Assembly: GCA_016869375.1 (NCBI GenBank)
Contig: VGEH01000040.1
Location: 1-33,303, forward strand
Source: Alphaproteobacteria bacterium
GTDB lineage: Bacteria > Pseudomonadota > Alphaproteobacteria > SHVZ01
DNA length: 33,303 bases
Direction of reading: 5' to 3'
Both the position numbers and the translations under genes were made by a program. Under the pieces are notes generated by a model that saw nothing but the letters and a program-made list of their open reading frames with translations, did no database searches and had not been told where the DNA came from. Below, in pieces: positions 1 to 8,512 of the stretch (positions are counted from its first letter, which is position 1; every line of letters starts with the position of its first letter).

Positions 1-324
1 TGGCGCTACTACCGCGACGCCGATGCCTGGCGCTGGCTCGGGCTGACGGCCTTCACGCTCGGCATCATCAACTACCTGAACGAGGCGCAGCTGCGCGCGC
101 ATGAGGATGCGCAGATCGCCGCTACCACGGCCCGGATCGGCGCGCCGATCACCTGGCATGACGGGCCTGCCCACGGCACCGTCGTCGCCACCCGCGACGG
201 CTGGAGCGACACCGGCGCCTATTGCCGCGAGTTCCAGCAGACCGTGCAGATCGGCGGGCAGATGGAGCAGGCCTACGGCACCGCCTGCATGCAGCCGGAC
301 GGCTCCTGGCAGGTCACCTCGTAA
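1..324 (+). CDS. RT0821/Lpp0805-type surface protein, C-terminal part (5' truncated by the window)
   Basis: The frame is open from the first base to the TAA at 322-324 and gives 107 residues of a protein whose start lies outside the window. It begins with a short hydrophobic stretch (WLGLTAFTLGIINYL) that could be a membrane segment. It ends with a compact domain containing YCREFQQTVQIGG, QAYGTACMQPDGSW and a final VTS. This arrangement (YCREF...TxxIGG...AYGTAC...PDGSW) is typical of the C-terminus of rickettsial 17 kDa-like or RT0821/Lpp0805 surface proteins of alphaproteobacteria, which are envelope proteins of unknown biochemical role. The two cysteines could pair. The gene stands alone here and is followed six bases later by a strong hairpin. 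Family assignment is by motif recall only. The missing N-terminus would show whether a lipoprotein signal or glycine zipper is present. Confidence 0.7.
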   Translation, partial: WRYYRDADAWRWLGLTAFTLGIINYLNEAQLRAHEDAQIAATTARIGAPITWHDGPAHGTVVATRDGWSDTGAYCREFQQTVQIGGQMEQAYGTACMQPDGSWQVTS

Positions 325-330
325 CCGGCA

Positions 331-365
331 CGCCCGTTCCAGAGGCTTCGCCTCTGGAACGGGCG
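331..365 (+). terminator. 16-bp perfect hairpin downstream of the surface-protein gene
   Basis: CGCCCGTTCCAGAGGC (331-346) and its exact reverse complement (350-365) are separated by the three bases TTC. The hairpin starts six bases after the stop codon at 324 and lies 39 bases before the next start codon. There is no U-run on either side, so a classic intrinsic terminator is not fully met. A GC-rich terminator, an mRNA-end stabiliser or a dispersed palindromic element are all possible. No second copy was noticed in the window. Confidence 0.7.
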
Positions 366-404
366 GCCGATGCTATATCCTCCGCAGCCCGAACGGAGGA
401 CGAT

Positions 405-1145
405 ATGATCACCGACCGCGACACCCAGACCCGCATCGACGAGATCGCCGCCGGCATCTATCGGATCTGCGTTCCGGTGACGTCGATCCCCGGCGGCTTC
501 ACCTTCAACCACTACCTGATCGTCGACGATCAGCCTCTGCTCTTCCACGCCGGCAAGCGCAGCATGTTCCCGCTGGTGCGTCGCGCGATCGCAGCGGTGA
601 TGCCGGTCGGCCGTCTCATGCACATCGCCTTTTCGCACTACGAGGCCGACGAATGCGGCGCGCTCAACGAATTCCTCGCCGCGGCGCCGCTTTCGACACC
701 GCTTTGCGGGACGCTCGCCGCGCGCGTCTAGATCGACGACCAGGCGAACCGCCCGGCACGACCGCTCGACGACGGCGAGACGATCTCGCTCGGCCACCAC
801 TCGGTCCGCTGGATCGCGACGCCGCACTTCCCCCATGGCTGGGAAAGCGGGCTGTTGCTCGAGGAGACCACGAACACGCTGTTCTGCAGCGACCTCTTCA
901 CCCATCGCGGTGCCGAGCATCCGGTCCTGACCGAGGCCGACATCCTGGGACCGAGCGAGGCGCTGCGTCAGCATCTCGACTTCTATGCCCATGCCCGCGA
1001 CGAGCAGGCGATGATCGAGAAGGTGGCGGCGACGAACCCCAAGACCCTCGCCCTCATGCACGGCCCCGCCTGGCGCGGCGACGGCGCCGCGCTGATCCGA
1101 GCCCTGGGCGAGCGCCTGGCCGCTACGCCGTCTTCTGGGTCTTGA
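405..1145 (+). pseudogene. Di-iron metallo-beta-lactamase-fold (ODP/flavodiiron-type) protein interrupted by in-frame TAG
   Basis: The ATG at 405 follows GGAGGA (395-400) at good spacing. One frame runs to the TGA at 1143-1145, giving 246 codons, but codon 109 (729-731) is TAG. Both halves belong to one protein. Before the stop is SHYEADECG, an H-x-E-x-D motif (H78, E80, D82). After it are TPHFPH (H141), FCSDLF (D163) and LMHGPA (H219). Together these are the metal ligands of the oxygen-binding di-iron domain of flavodiiron proteins. No flavodoxin domain follows. The product would bind a di-iron site and probably O2, NO or another small ligand. The stop removes three ligands, so a truncated product of 108 residues should be inactive. 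A single change from TCG (Ser) would explain the stop. Another annotation may show two separate open frames here. The 3' end overlaps the convergent acyl-CoA synthetase gene by 23 bp. Confidence 0.8.
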
Positions 1146-2817
1146 GGCCGAGCTCCTTCACCATCTGCTCGCGCATCACGAATTTCTGGATCTTGCCGGT
1201 GATGGTCATCGGGAAGCCGTCGACGACGCGGACGTAGCGCGGGATCTTGTAGTGCGCGATCTGGCCCTTGCAGTAGGCGCGCACCTCCTCCTCGTCGAGC
1301 GTCTCGCCGCTGCGCAGACGCACCCAGGCACAAACCTCCTCGCCGTACCTGTCGTCCGGCACGCCGATCACCTGAACGTCCTGGATCTTCGGGTGGCGAT
1401 AGAGGAATTCCTCGATCTCGCGCGGATAGACGTTCTCGCCGCCGCGGATGATCATGTCCTTGAGGCGGCCGACGATGTTGACGTAGCCGTCGGCATCCAT
1501 GGTCGCGAGGTCGCCGGTATGCATCCAGCCGGCCTTGTCGATCGCCTCGCGGGTCTTCTCCTCGTCGTTCCAGTAGCCCTGCATCACCGAGTAACCGCGT
1601 GTGCAGAGCTCGCCCGGCGTGTCGCGCGGCGCGATGCGGCCGTCGGGCCCGACGATCTTGACCTCGATATGCGGCTGGGTGCGCCCGACGGTCGAGACGC
1701 GGTGCTCAACGGAATCGTCGACCGCGCTCTGGGTGGACACCGGCGAGGTCTCGGTCATGCCGTAGGCGATCGTCACCTCACGCATGTTCATGCGGTCGAT
1801 CACCCGCTTCATCACCTCGATCGGGCAAGGCGATCCGGCCATGATCCCGGTGCGCAGGCTCTTGAGGTCGTATTGCGCGAAGTCCGGGTGGTCGAGCTGG
1901 GCGATGAACATGGTCGGCACGCCGTAGAGCGCCGTGCAGCGCTCCTCGGCGATCGTCTTCAGGACCGAGAGCGGATCGAAGACCTCCGCCGGATAGACCA
2001 TGGTCGAACCATGGGTGATGCAACCGAGATTGCCCATCACCATGCCGAAGCAGTGATAGAGCGGCACCGGGATGCAGAGCCGGTCCTCGGGGGTGAGCCG
2101 GATCGCCGATCCGACGAAGTAGCCGTTGTTGAGAATGTTGTGGTGGGTGAGTGTGGCGCCCTTGGGGAATCCCGTGGTGCCCGAGGTGAACTGGATGTTG
2201 ATCGGGTCGTCGAACTGCAGCGTCTCGCCGAGCTCGGCCAGCCGAGCCCGCTCGGCATTGCCGCCGCGTGACGGCACATCGTCGAAGTTGAGCATCCCAG
2301 GCGTCCGCTCGCTTCCCAGCCGGATCACCGTCCGGAGCTCCGGCAGCCTGGCCGATTTCAGCTGGCCCGGCGTCGAGGTCTTCAGCTCCGGCATCAGCTC
2401 GTTGAGGATCGCCAGATAGTCGCTGCTCTTCAGCGCCGGCGAGGTGACCAGCGCCTTGCAGCCGACCTTGTTGAGCGCGTACTCGACCTCGGTCCGCCGA
2501 TAGGCCGGGTTGATGTTGACCAGGATCAGCCCGGCCTTGGCCGTGGCGAACTGCGTGACGCACCACTCGGCGCAGTTCTGCGACCAGATGCCGATGCGGT
2601 CGCCCGGCTCCAGGCCGAGCGCCAGCAGGCCGGCGGCGAGATCGTCGACCCGCCGGCCGAGCTCGCCATAGCTCCAGCGGATGCTCTGGTGGCGGACGAC
2701 CAGCGCCTCGCGGTCGCGATGCTCGGCGACGATCCGGTCGAAATGCTGGCCGATCGTATCGCCGATCAGCTTGATCGGCGAGGTTCCGTGGTCATAGGAC
2801 GGCAGAATCGCGCTCAA
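1123..2817 (-). CDS. Acyl-CoA synthetase (AMP-binding, long/medium-chain fatty acid-CoA ligase type)
   Basis: This 564-residue protein of the ANL adenylate-forming superfamily is expected to activate a carboxylic acid with ATP and join it to coenzyme A in the cytoplasm. Visible motifs are the P-loop [11 protein letters not shown] near residue 210, YGMTETSP, the hinge-side [28 protein letters not shown] and a C-terminal [14 protein letters not shown] whose lysine is the adenylation lysine. Length is normal for the family. I chose the TTG at 2815-2817 because it sits directly behind GGGGAGGGG and gives the usual N-terminus ([13 protein letters not shown]). An upstream ATG at 2883 would add 22 residues that do not look protein-like. 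The acid substrate cannot be read from sequence. It is transcribed alone, divergent from the Liv operon and convergent with the broken di-iron gene. Confidence 0.93.
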   Translation of the reverse strand: MSAILPSYDHGTSPIKLIGDTIGQHFDRIVAEHRDREALVVRHQSIRWSYGELGRRVDDLAAGLLALGLEPGDRIGIWSQNCAEWCVTQFATAKAGLILVNINPAYRRTEVEYALNKVGCKALVTSPALKSSDYLAILNELMPELKTSTPGQLKSARLPELRTVIRLGSERTPGMLNFDDVPSRGGNAERARLAELGETLQFDDPINIQFTSGTTGFPKGATLTHHNILNNGYFVGSAIRLTPEDRLCIPVPLYHCFGMVMGNLGCITHGSTMVYPAEVFDPLSVLKTIAEERCTALYGVPTMFIAQLDHPDFAQYDLKSLRTGIMAGSPCPIEVMKRVIDRMNMREVTIAYGMTETSPVSTQSAVDDSVEHRVSTVGRTQPHIEVKIVGPDGRIAPRDTPGELCTRGYSVMQGYWNDEEKTREAIDKAGWMHTGDLATMDADGYVNIVGRLKDMIIRGGENVYPREIEEFLYRHPKIQDVQVIGVPDDRYGEEVCAWVRLRSGETLDEEEVRAYCKGQIAHYKIPRYVRVVDGFPMTITGKIQKFVMREQMVKELGLKTQKTA

Positions 2818-2969
2818 CGTCCCCTCCCCTGATTCATTGATCGGATAGTCGCCGTTGCCTCCGGGACCGGCAACCGAAAGCACCCTACCGCGGAAACATG
2901 CCGCTGCCCTTGTCCGCCGCCGGGTCCGGTGTCACTGTTCGGGCCGCGGGGCATCGGGGAGGAACCATC
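2818..2969. promoter_or_regulatory. 152-bp divergent control region between acyl-CoA synthetase and Liv operon
   Basis: This gap must hold the promoters of both flanking units. On the minus strand a purine-rich Shine-Dalgarno (2819-2829) decides the TTG start of the synthetase. On the plus strand GGGGAGGA (about 2956-2963) serves the ATG at 2970. An imperfect inverted repeat GTTGCC (2854-2859) / GGCAAC (2869-2874) lies midway and could be an operator. I see no convincing -35/-10 pair. Confidence 0.35.
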
Positions 2970-3464
2970 ATGACGGATACGACGGCTTCGCCTGCATTGC
3001 CGACGCCGCTGATCACCTGGCTGCTGCTGGGATTCGTCGCCGGATTCATCTCGGTCCTGACCTTCCATCAGGGCACGATCGGCCTCGCCCATCTGATCGG
3101 GCTTGCCCCCAACCCGCCCTACAACATGCGCCCCGTGCCGCCACTGGGCGTGCCGCAGTTCATTTCCCTCTCCTTCTGGGGCGGCGTCTGGCTCACGGTC
3201 TTCGCGCTGGCGGCGACGCGGCTGACGGAGCCGATGCGAAGCGGCCGCAATTTCCTGATCGCCGGCCTGATCTTCGGCGCCGTGGTGATCACGCTCTTCA
3301 ACTGGTTCATCCTGGCGCCGATGCGCGGCCAGCCGCTCGGCAACGGCTTCGTCCCCGCCAACATGATCCGCGGCATGATCTACAACGGGATCTTCGGCCT
3401 CGGCGGCGCGATCTGGATGACGGTCGGGCTTCGGCTCATGGCGCGCAACAGCGATCCGGCATGA
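2970..3464 (+). CDS. Small four-helix integral membrane protein of unknown function, first gene of the Liv-type ABC operon
   Basis: I do not recognise a named family for this 164-residue protein. The ATG at 2970 has a strong Shine-Dalgarno six bases upstream. Upstream in-frame sequence to 2898 is open but reads as low-quality protein. Four hydrophobic segments are visible: about residues 14-33 (LITWLLLGFVAGFISVL), 64-82 (ISLSFWGGVWLTVFALAA), 94-114 (FLIAGLIFGAVVITLFNWFIL) and 135-155. A proline-rich loop (PNPPYNMRPVPPLGVP) lies between the first two. Its stop codon overlaps the start of the livG-like ATPase in ATGA (3461-3464), so the two are probably translationally coupled. Position and coupling suggest an accessory subunit or membrane partner of the transporter. 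That is inference from context only. Confidence 0.8.
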   Translation: MTDTTASPALPTPLITWLLLGFVAGFISVLTFHQGTIGLAHLIGLAPNPPYNMRPVPPLGVPQFISLSFWGGVWLTVFALAATRLTEPMRSGRNFLIAGLIFGAVVITLFNWFILAPMRGQPLGNGFVPANMIRGMIYNGIFGLGGAIWMTVGLRLMARNSDPA

Positions 3465-4231
3465 CGCTTCTCGACATCTCCAAGGTCGAGCGCAGCTTCT
3501 ATGGCGTGCATGCGCTGCAGGGTGCCGACCTTAAGGTCGAGCCCGGGCGCATCACCGGCCTGATCGGTCCGAACGGCGCCGGCAAGACGACGCTGTTCAA
3601 CTGCATCACCGGCGTGATCCCGCCGGATTCCGGCCGCATCGTCTTCGACGGCCACGACATCACCGGCCTCAGGCCCGACCAGATCACCCGGCTCGGCCTG
3701 GTCCGCACCTTCCAGATCGCGCGCGGGCTCCCTCGCCTCTCGGTGCTCGACAATCTGCTGCTCTACGGCGCGCATCAGCCGGGCGAGGACATGCTGCCGG
3801 CCCTCTTCCGCCTGCCGAGCGCGCTCAAGCGCGAGGAGGAGCTGCTGCATCGGGCCGTCGCGGTCGCGCGCCGGCTCAACCTCTTCCATGTGATCCGCAA
3901 CCCGGCCTCCGACCTTTCCGGCGGGCAGAAGAAGCTGCTCGAGATCGGCCGCGCGCTGATGACCGAGCCCAAGCTGATCCTGCTTGACGAGCCGGTCGCC
4001 GGCGTCAACCCGACCCTGGCGCGCGAGATCGGCGAGCACCTGAAAGGCCTCGTCGCCGAAGGCATCACCATCCTGCTGATCGAGCATCACATGGACATGG
4101 TGGCGCGGCTCTGCGACCACGTCGTCGTGCTCGCCGAGGGCCGGCATCTCGCCGAAGGCAGCTTCGAGGAGATGGCGGCGAATCCGACGGTCCAGGAAGC
4201 CTATATGGGGCGGCGCAAGTGGGGCTCCTGA
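3461..4231 (+). CDS. livG: Branched-chain amino acid-type ABC transporter ATP-binding protein (LivG-like)
   Basis: This 256-residue cytoplasmic ATPase drives a HAAT-family importer. Motifs in order: Walker A GPNGAGKTT (36-44), Q-loop TFQ (83-85), signature LSGGQ (152-156), Walker B LILLDEP (172-178) and switch histidine in LIEHH (H209). The C-terminal EGSFEEMAANPTVQEAYMG is typical of LivG proteins. It starts inside the stop of the preceding membrane-protein gene (ATGA) and its last 13 bases overlap the GTG start of the livF-like gene. Tight translational coupling of the two ATPases is therefore likely. The substrate cannot be read from the ATPase; the family imports branched-chain amino acids, other amino acids, amides or urea. 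Confidence 0.93.
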   Translation: MTLLDISKVERSFYGVHALQGADLKVEPGRITGLIGPNGAGKTTLFNCITGVIPPDSGRIVFDGHDITGLRPDQITRLGLVRTFQIARGLPRLSVLDNLLLYGAHQPGEDMLPALFRLPSALKREEELLHRAVAVARRLNLFHVIRNPASDLSGGQKKLLEIGRALMTEPKLILLDEPVAGVNPTLAREIGEHLKGLVAEGITILLIEHHMDMVARLCDHVVVLAEGRHLAEGSFEEMAANPTVQEAYMGRRKWGS

Positions 4232-4926
4232 CCGCGACCGGCGTGGTGGCCGGCTATGGCGCCGCCGACGAGATCCTGAAGGGCGTCGATCTCCGCGTGG
4301 AACCGGGCGAGATCGTCGGCATCATCGGCCCGAACGGCGCCGGGAAGTCGACCTTGCTGAAGGCGGTCGCAGGATTGCTGAAGCCGAAATCAGGCGCGAT
4401 CCAGCTCGACAACCAGGACATCACCGGCAAGGAGCCGCGCGACATCTCGCGCATGGGCCTCGCCTATGTGCCGCAGGAGCACAACATCTTCCCGTCCATG
4501 TCGGTGCGCGAGAATCTGGAGATGGGCGGCTACGTCGATCCCAAAGGCGCCAAGGAGCGGATCGACGGCGTGCTCGGACGCTTTCCTGTTCTGGCGAAGA
4601 AGCGCCGCCACGCCGCGCGCACGCTTTCCGGCGGCGAGCGCCAGATGCTGGCGATGGCGATGGCGCTGATGGTCGAGCCGGCCGTCCTCCTGCTGGACGA
4701 GCCTTCGGCCGGCCTCTCACCGGTCGCCGCCGAGGTGCTGTTCGACGCCATCATCAAGATCAACAAGGAAGGCGTCTCGATCGCCATGGTCGAGCAGAAC
4801 GCCAACGAGGCGCTCGCCATCTCGCACCGCGCCTACATCCTGGTCGACGGGAAGAACAGCCGGACAGGGCCGGCTGCAGCACTCGCGGCCGACCCGGAGA
4901 TCCGCCGCATCTTCCTCGGCGGCTGA
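4219..4926 (+). CDS. livF: Branched-chain amino acid-type ABC transporter ATP-binding protein (LivF-like)
   Basis: This is the second ATPase of the importer, 235 residues. It has Walker A GPNGAGKST (37-45), Q86 in the Q-loop, signature LSGGE (136-140), Walker B VLLLDEP (156-162) and MVEQN, where Gln replaces the switch histidine, as is usual in LivF. The start is GTG at 4219, inside the end of livG; no ATG in a suitable place competes. The protein ends DPEIRRIFLGG, a standard LivF terminus. LivF pairs with LivG to form the heterodimeric nucleotide-binding unit under the LivH/LivM permeases encoded 1.3 kb downstream. The binding-protein gene lies between them. Confidence 0.93.
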   Translation: MGLLTATGVVAGYGAADEILKGVDLRVEPGEIVGIIGPNGAGKSTLLKAVAGLLKPKSGAIQLDNQDITGKEPRDISRMGLAYVPQEHNIFPSMSVRENLEMGGYVDPKGAKERIDGVLGRFPVLAKKRRHAARTLSGGERQMLAMAMALMVEPAVLLLDEPSAGLSPVAAEVLFDAIIKINKEGVSIAMVEQNANEALAISHRAYILVDGKNSRTGPAAALAADPEIRRIFLGG

Positions 4927-4974
4927 CGGAACGCTAAGGTCTCACCCAACAACCTGCCTGGGAGGCACCGAAAA

Positions 4975-6177
4975 ATGCGCAAGACTACACGTCGTAACGT
5001 GCTCAAAGGCGCCGCCGCGGCGGCGACCGTCGCGGCCCTGCCGATCAACGTCAACGCCCAGAGCGGCGAGCCGATCCGCATCGGCATCCTGACGCCGCTG
5101 ACCGGCGCCGGAGGCAATGACGGGCCGCGCATGCTGAAGGCGATGACCGCCGTGTTCGACGAGGTCAACAAGCAGGGCGGGGTTCTCGGCCGCCGCATCG
5201 AGACCGTGGTCGAGGACGACCAGACCAATCCGGAAGCGGCCGTCCGCGCTGCACGAAAGCTGATCGAGGTCAACAAGGTGCCGATGATCCTCGGCACCTG
5301 AGCGTCGGCCGTCACCGCCGCGGTGGCGCCGGTGTGCTGGGAGTCGAAGACCTTCCTGATGACAGTCTCCGGCGCCGACTCGATCACGCTGCTGCCGCAT
5401 CAGGGCTTCCTCGTGCGCACGCAGCCGACCAGCAAGCTGCAGGCGACCGCGCATGGCGAGTTCATCTTGAGCCAGGGCGCCAAGCGCGTCGGCATCATCG
5501 GCATCCAGGCGCCTTTCGCGCTGCCGAACAAGGAGCATCTCGAGAACACGCTCAAGCCCAAGGGCGGCGAGGTCGTCAGCCACGTGATCTACGAGAAGGA
5601 CAAGCCGACTTACCGCTCCGAGATCGACCAGATGATGCGCGGGCGGCCGGACTACATCTATACGAACGGCTACGCGCCGGACACGGTGGTGCTGCTCCGC
5701 GACATGTACCGCGCCGGCATCGACCTGCCGAAATTCGCGCAGTCCTACGCGGTGCCACAGCCGACGCTCGACACCATCCCGGCGGAAGTCAGCGCCAAGG
5801 TCTTCACCGGCCAGCCCTCGGCCGACATCGAGAGCCCGGCCTACAAGCTCGCCGCCGACCGCATCGGCGAGAAGGAGCCCGACGGCTATGTCAGCCAGGC
5901 GACCGACTGGGCCTCGATGGCGGTCCTGACCATCGCCAAGGCCAAGGAAGTCTCCGGCGTCGCGATGAAGGACAACATCCGCAAGATCTGCCAGGGCTCC
6001 GGCCAGAAGGTCTACTCCGCGGTCGAGGGCCTCAAGGTCCTGGGCGAAGGCAAGGAGATCAACTACGAGGGCGCCAGCGGGCCCTGCGACTTCACCGACA
6101 TCGGCGACATCCTCGGATGCCGCTTCCGTTACATGCATGTCGTGAAGGGCAAGCTCGAGTTCCTGAAGCTCGTCTAA
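4975..6177 (+). pseudogene. Periplasmic substrate-binding protein of the Liv-type ABC importer, interrupted by in-frame TGA
   Basis: The ATG at 4975 follows GGAGG (4961-4965). One frame of 401 codons runs to the TAA at 6175-6177, but codon 109 (5299-5301) is TGA. The coding sequence resumes in the same frame at once (ASAVTAAVAPVCWESKTFL), with no length change. The N-terminus carries TRRNVLKG followed by an Ala-rich stretch and NAQSG, a twin-arginine-type signal. IRIGILTPLTGAGG and the region after the stop are typical of type I periplasmic ligand-binding proteins (Peripla_BP_6). TGA is one base away from TGG (Trp) and TGC (Cys); I recall GTW or GTC at this place in relatives but cannot check. 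As read, the product would stop at 108 residues and bind nothing, leaving the permease without its receptor. Other annotations may show two fragments, 4975-5301 and 5323-6177. Confidence 0.85.
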
Positions 6178-6200
6178 GACACGCATAAAGGACTCCCGGG

Positions 6201-7061
6201 GTGGAGGTCCTCCAGCTCATCGTCAATGGGCTGATGGCCGGTACCATTCTTGCGGTACCGGCCATCGGGCTCACGGCGATTTTCGCGGTGCTGCGCTTCA
6301 CCAACTTCGCGCTGGCATCCCACATGACGATCGGCGCCTTCGCCGGATACGTCGCCAACGTCACCTTCGGCCTGCCGGCGGTAGCATCCCTCGGCTTCGC
6401 CTTCCTCATCGCCGGCCTGATCGGCGTGCTCTCCGACGAGATCGTGCTGAAGGCCTTCCGCCGGGCAGGGTTCATCACCACGGCGATCGGCTCCATCGCG
6501 CTCACCATCGCGCTCGAGAACCTGGTCCGCTTCATCTTCGGCAACCAGCTGCGCGGCTACAACCTGCCGATCCAGCGCGACTGGGTGATATCCGGCATCC
6601 GCATCTCGCCGCAGCAAGTCGAGAACTTCGTCGTCGCGGTCATCGTCATGGCGGCGCTGTTCGCGTTCCTGGCCTTCACCCGCACCGGCAAGTCGATGCG
6701 CGCCGTCGCCGACAACCCGATGCTGGCGGCGATCAAGGGCATCAACGCCAATGCCGTTGCCCGCATCGTCTCCTTCGTCGCCATGGGGCTCGCCGGCCTC
6801 GGCGGCATGCTGATCGGGCTCGATACCACGATCGACCCGCTGATCGGCTTCAAGACCATCCTGCAGATCTTCGCCGCCGCCGTGGTCGGCGGACTCGGCA
6901 GCATTCCCGGCGCCGTGGTCGGAGCGCTGGTCGTCGGCGTCGGCGAGGAGCTGAGCCTCCTGGTGCTCACCCCCGCCTACCGCACCGCGGTCGGTTTCAT
7001 CGCCATCCTGCTGGTGCTGACCTTCCGCCCGCGCGGCATCCTCGGCCAGAGGGCGTACTAG
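6201..7061 (+). CDS. livH: Branched-chain amino acid-type ABC transporter permease (LivH-like)
   Basis: This 286-residue inner-membrane permease is very hydrophobic, with about eight helices. Family landmarks are the N-terminal ILAVPAIGLTAIFAVLRFTNFA, the cytoplasmic coupling loop around GKSMRAVADNPMLAAIKGIN and the GGLGSIPGAVVGALVVGVGEE stretch near residues 230-250. The GTG at 6201 is chosen because AAAGGA (6187-6192) precedes it at good spacing and the protein starts as LivH proteins do. It follows the binding-protein gene by 23 bp and is separated from livM by only two bases. It forms the transmembrane channel together with LivM. Confidence 0.92.
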   Translation: MEVLQLIVNGLMAGTILAVPAIGLTAIFAVLRFTNFALASHMTIGAFAGYVANVTFGLPAVASLGFAFLIAGLIGVLSDEIVLKAFRRAGFITTAIGSIALTIALENLVRFIFGNQLRGYNLPIQRDWVISGIRISPQQVENFVVAVIVMAALFAFLAFTRTGKSMRAVADNPMLAAIKGINANAVARIVSFVAMGLAGLGGMLIGLDTTIDPLIGFKTILQIFAAAVVGGLGSIPGAVVGALVVGVGEELSLLVLTPAYRTAVGFIAILLVLTFRPRGILGQRAY

Positions 7062-7063
7062 CC

Positions 7064-8008
7064 ATGGAGCACTATCTCGTCGCCATGGGCGTCACCGCCG
7101 GCATCTACGCGATGATGGCGCTCGGCATGAACGTGATCTGGGGCAAGGCGGGGCTGATCAACCTCGGCCTCGTCGGCCTTTTCGCCGTCGGCGCCTACAC
7201 CTCGGGCCTGCTCACCCTGCGCTTCGGTTGGCCGATCCCGCTGGGCCTGGCCGCCGGGACCCTGGTCGCCTCGCTGGTCGGCGTCGCGGTGGCGATGATC
7301 ACCGTGCGCCTGCGCGGCGACTACCTCGCCATCGTTACCCTCAGCTTCGCCGAGACGATGCGCATCGTCATGTCGAACGAGCTCTGGATCGCCAACGGCA
7401 CCGACGGGCTTTCCGGCATCCCCGGTCCGTTCCGCCAGGCGCTGGGGCCGCACCTCTTCAACCTGCAGTTCCTCGGCATCGTCACCGCCGTCACCGTCGT
7501 CCTGTTCTTCCTGGTCGAGCGGCTGGTGAACTCGCCCTTCGGCCGCGTTCTGCGCGGTATCCGCGACGACGAGCAGGTGGTGCAGGTCGCCGGCAAGAAC
7601 GTCGTCATGTTCAAGATCAAAGCCTTCGCCTTCGGCACCGCCGCGCTCGGCCTCGCCGGCGGGCTCTACGGCCACTTCACCAGCTTCATCGCGCCCGACC
7701 TCTTCGCGCCGCTGCTGACGCTCTACGTCAAGCTGTCGCTGCTCGCCGGCGGGCTCGGCAACTCGATCGGCGCGGTGGTCGGCGCCGTGCTCGTCGTCTT
7801 CTTCCTGGAATCGACGCGATTCATCATTCCCCTGGTGCCCGGCATTTCGCACGTTCAGGGTGCGGCGCTGCGCGAACTGCTGATCGCGGGTGCGCTGCTC
7901 GTCGTGCTCCGCTTCTACGCGCGCGGCCTCGTGCCCGAAAGCATCCCCCAACCGCCCCTGCCCGCCGCACCGCCGGACGCCGCGGTCGCCATAGAAAGAG
8001 TGAGATAG
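7064..8008 (+). CDS. livM: Branched-chain amino acid-type ABC transporter permease (LivM-like)
   Basis: This is the second permease subunit, 314 residues. Recognisable parts are MMALGMNVIWGKAGLINLGLVG at the start, the RLRGDYLAIVTLSFAE stretch typical of LivM, the coupling segment FGRVLRGIRDDEQVVQVAGKN and the C-terminal GGLGNSIGAVVGAVLV. The ATG at 7064 comes two bases after the livH stop, so the two are coupled. The last 25 residues are Pro/Ala-rich and poorly conserved. A GAF-domain gene follows after six bases. Confidence 0.92.
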   Translation: MEHYLVAMGVTAGIYAMMALGMNVIWGKAGLINLGLVGLFAVGAYTSGLLTLRFGWPIPLGLAAGTLVASLVGVAVAMITVRLRGDYLAIVTLSFAETMRIVMSNELWIANGTDGLSGIPGPFRQALGPHLFNLQFLGIVTAVTVVLFFLVERLVNSPFGRVLRGIRDDEQVVQVAGKNVVMFKIKAFAFGTAALGLAGGLYGHFTSFIAPDLFAPLLTLYVKLSLLAGGLGNSIGAVVGAVLVVFFLESTRFIIPLVPGISHVQGAALRELLIAGALLVVLRFYARGLVPESIPQPPLPAAPPDAAVAIERVR

Positions 8009-8014
8009 GAACCG

Positions 8015-8512
8015 ATGGCCAAGAAGCGCGACATCAGCGTCAAGGACGTGACCAAGGTCATGGCGCTCTCGATGAAGGGCGACAAGAAAAAGGTCTACAA
8101 GGCGGTCGAGAAGCTCGCCAAGGAGACCTGCGGCTACACCATGTTCACCGTCCTTAGGTATGTCGAGAAGGACAAGGAGGTCGCGCGCACCTACTCGTCG
8201 AACCCGAAGAAGTATCCGGTCGGCGGGCGCAAGCCGATCGACCCCGCCTCGCACAACCAGAAGAAGCTCGAGAGCGGCCAGGTCTTCGTCGCGCCCAACA
8301 AGGCCGAGATCAAGCGCGCCTATTTCGACTACGAGCTGATCTACTCGCTCGGCATCACCGCGATCCTGAACGCGCCGATCACCGCCAACGGCAAGCGCCT
8401 CGGCACGCTGGCGCTCTCCGGCATCCAGGGCATGTACGGCAAGAAGGAAGTCGAGCGCGCGAAGGTGCTCGCCGGGCTTCTGGTGCCCGTGCTGATCACC
8501 GAGGTCGATTAA
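8015..8512 (+). CDS. Single GAF-domain protein closing the Liv-type operon
   Basis: This 165-residue soluble protein has no signal peptide or membrane segment. It starts with a Lys-rich helix (KKRDISVKDVTKVMALSM). The rest reads as one GAF domain: GYTMFTVLRYVEKDKEVARTYSSNPKKYPVGGRK (short pieces of this are the conserved core), then LGITAILNAPI and GKRLGTLALSG. GAF domains bind small molecules. The two-Cys pattern needed for a free methionine-R-sulfoxide reductase is absent (one Cys at about residue 47), so that enzyme is unlikely. It starts six bases after livM and is almost certainly in the same transcript. Its role is inferred to be sensing or handling the imported solute. Its stop codon overlaps the convergent MFS gene in TTAA (8509-8512). 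Confidence 0.85.
   Translation: MAKKRDISVKDVTKVMALSMKGDKKKVYKAVEKLAKETCGYTMFTVLRYVEKDKEVARTYSSNPKKYPVGGRKPIDPASHNQKKLESGQVFVAPNKAEIKRAYFDYELIYSLGITAILNAPITANGKRLGTLALSGIQGMYGKKEVERAKVLAGLLVPVLITEVD

Noticed and set aside
4942-6186. A long antisense open frame (over 400 codons) opposite the Liv-type binding protein.
   Set aside because: It is rich in Asp, Val, Arg and His in a pattern produced by reading GC-rich codons backwards, has no recognisable domain and lies opposite a well-supported gene.
8015-8512. Free methionine-R-sulfoxide reductase (a GAF-domain enzyme).
   Set aside because: The enzyme needs several conserved cysteines; this protein has a single one.
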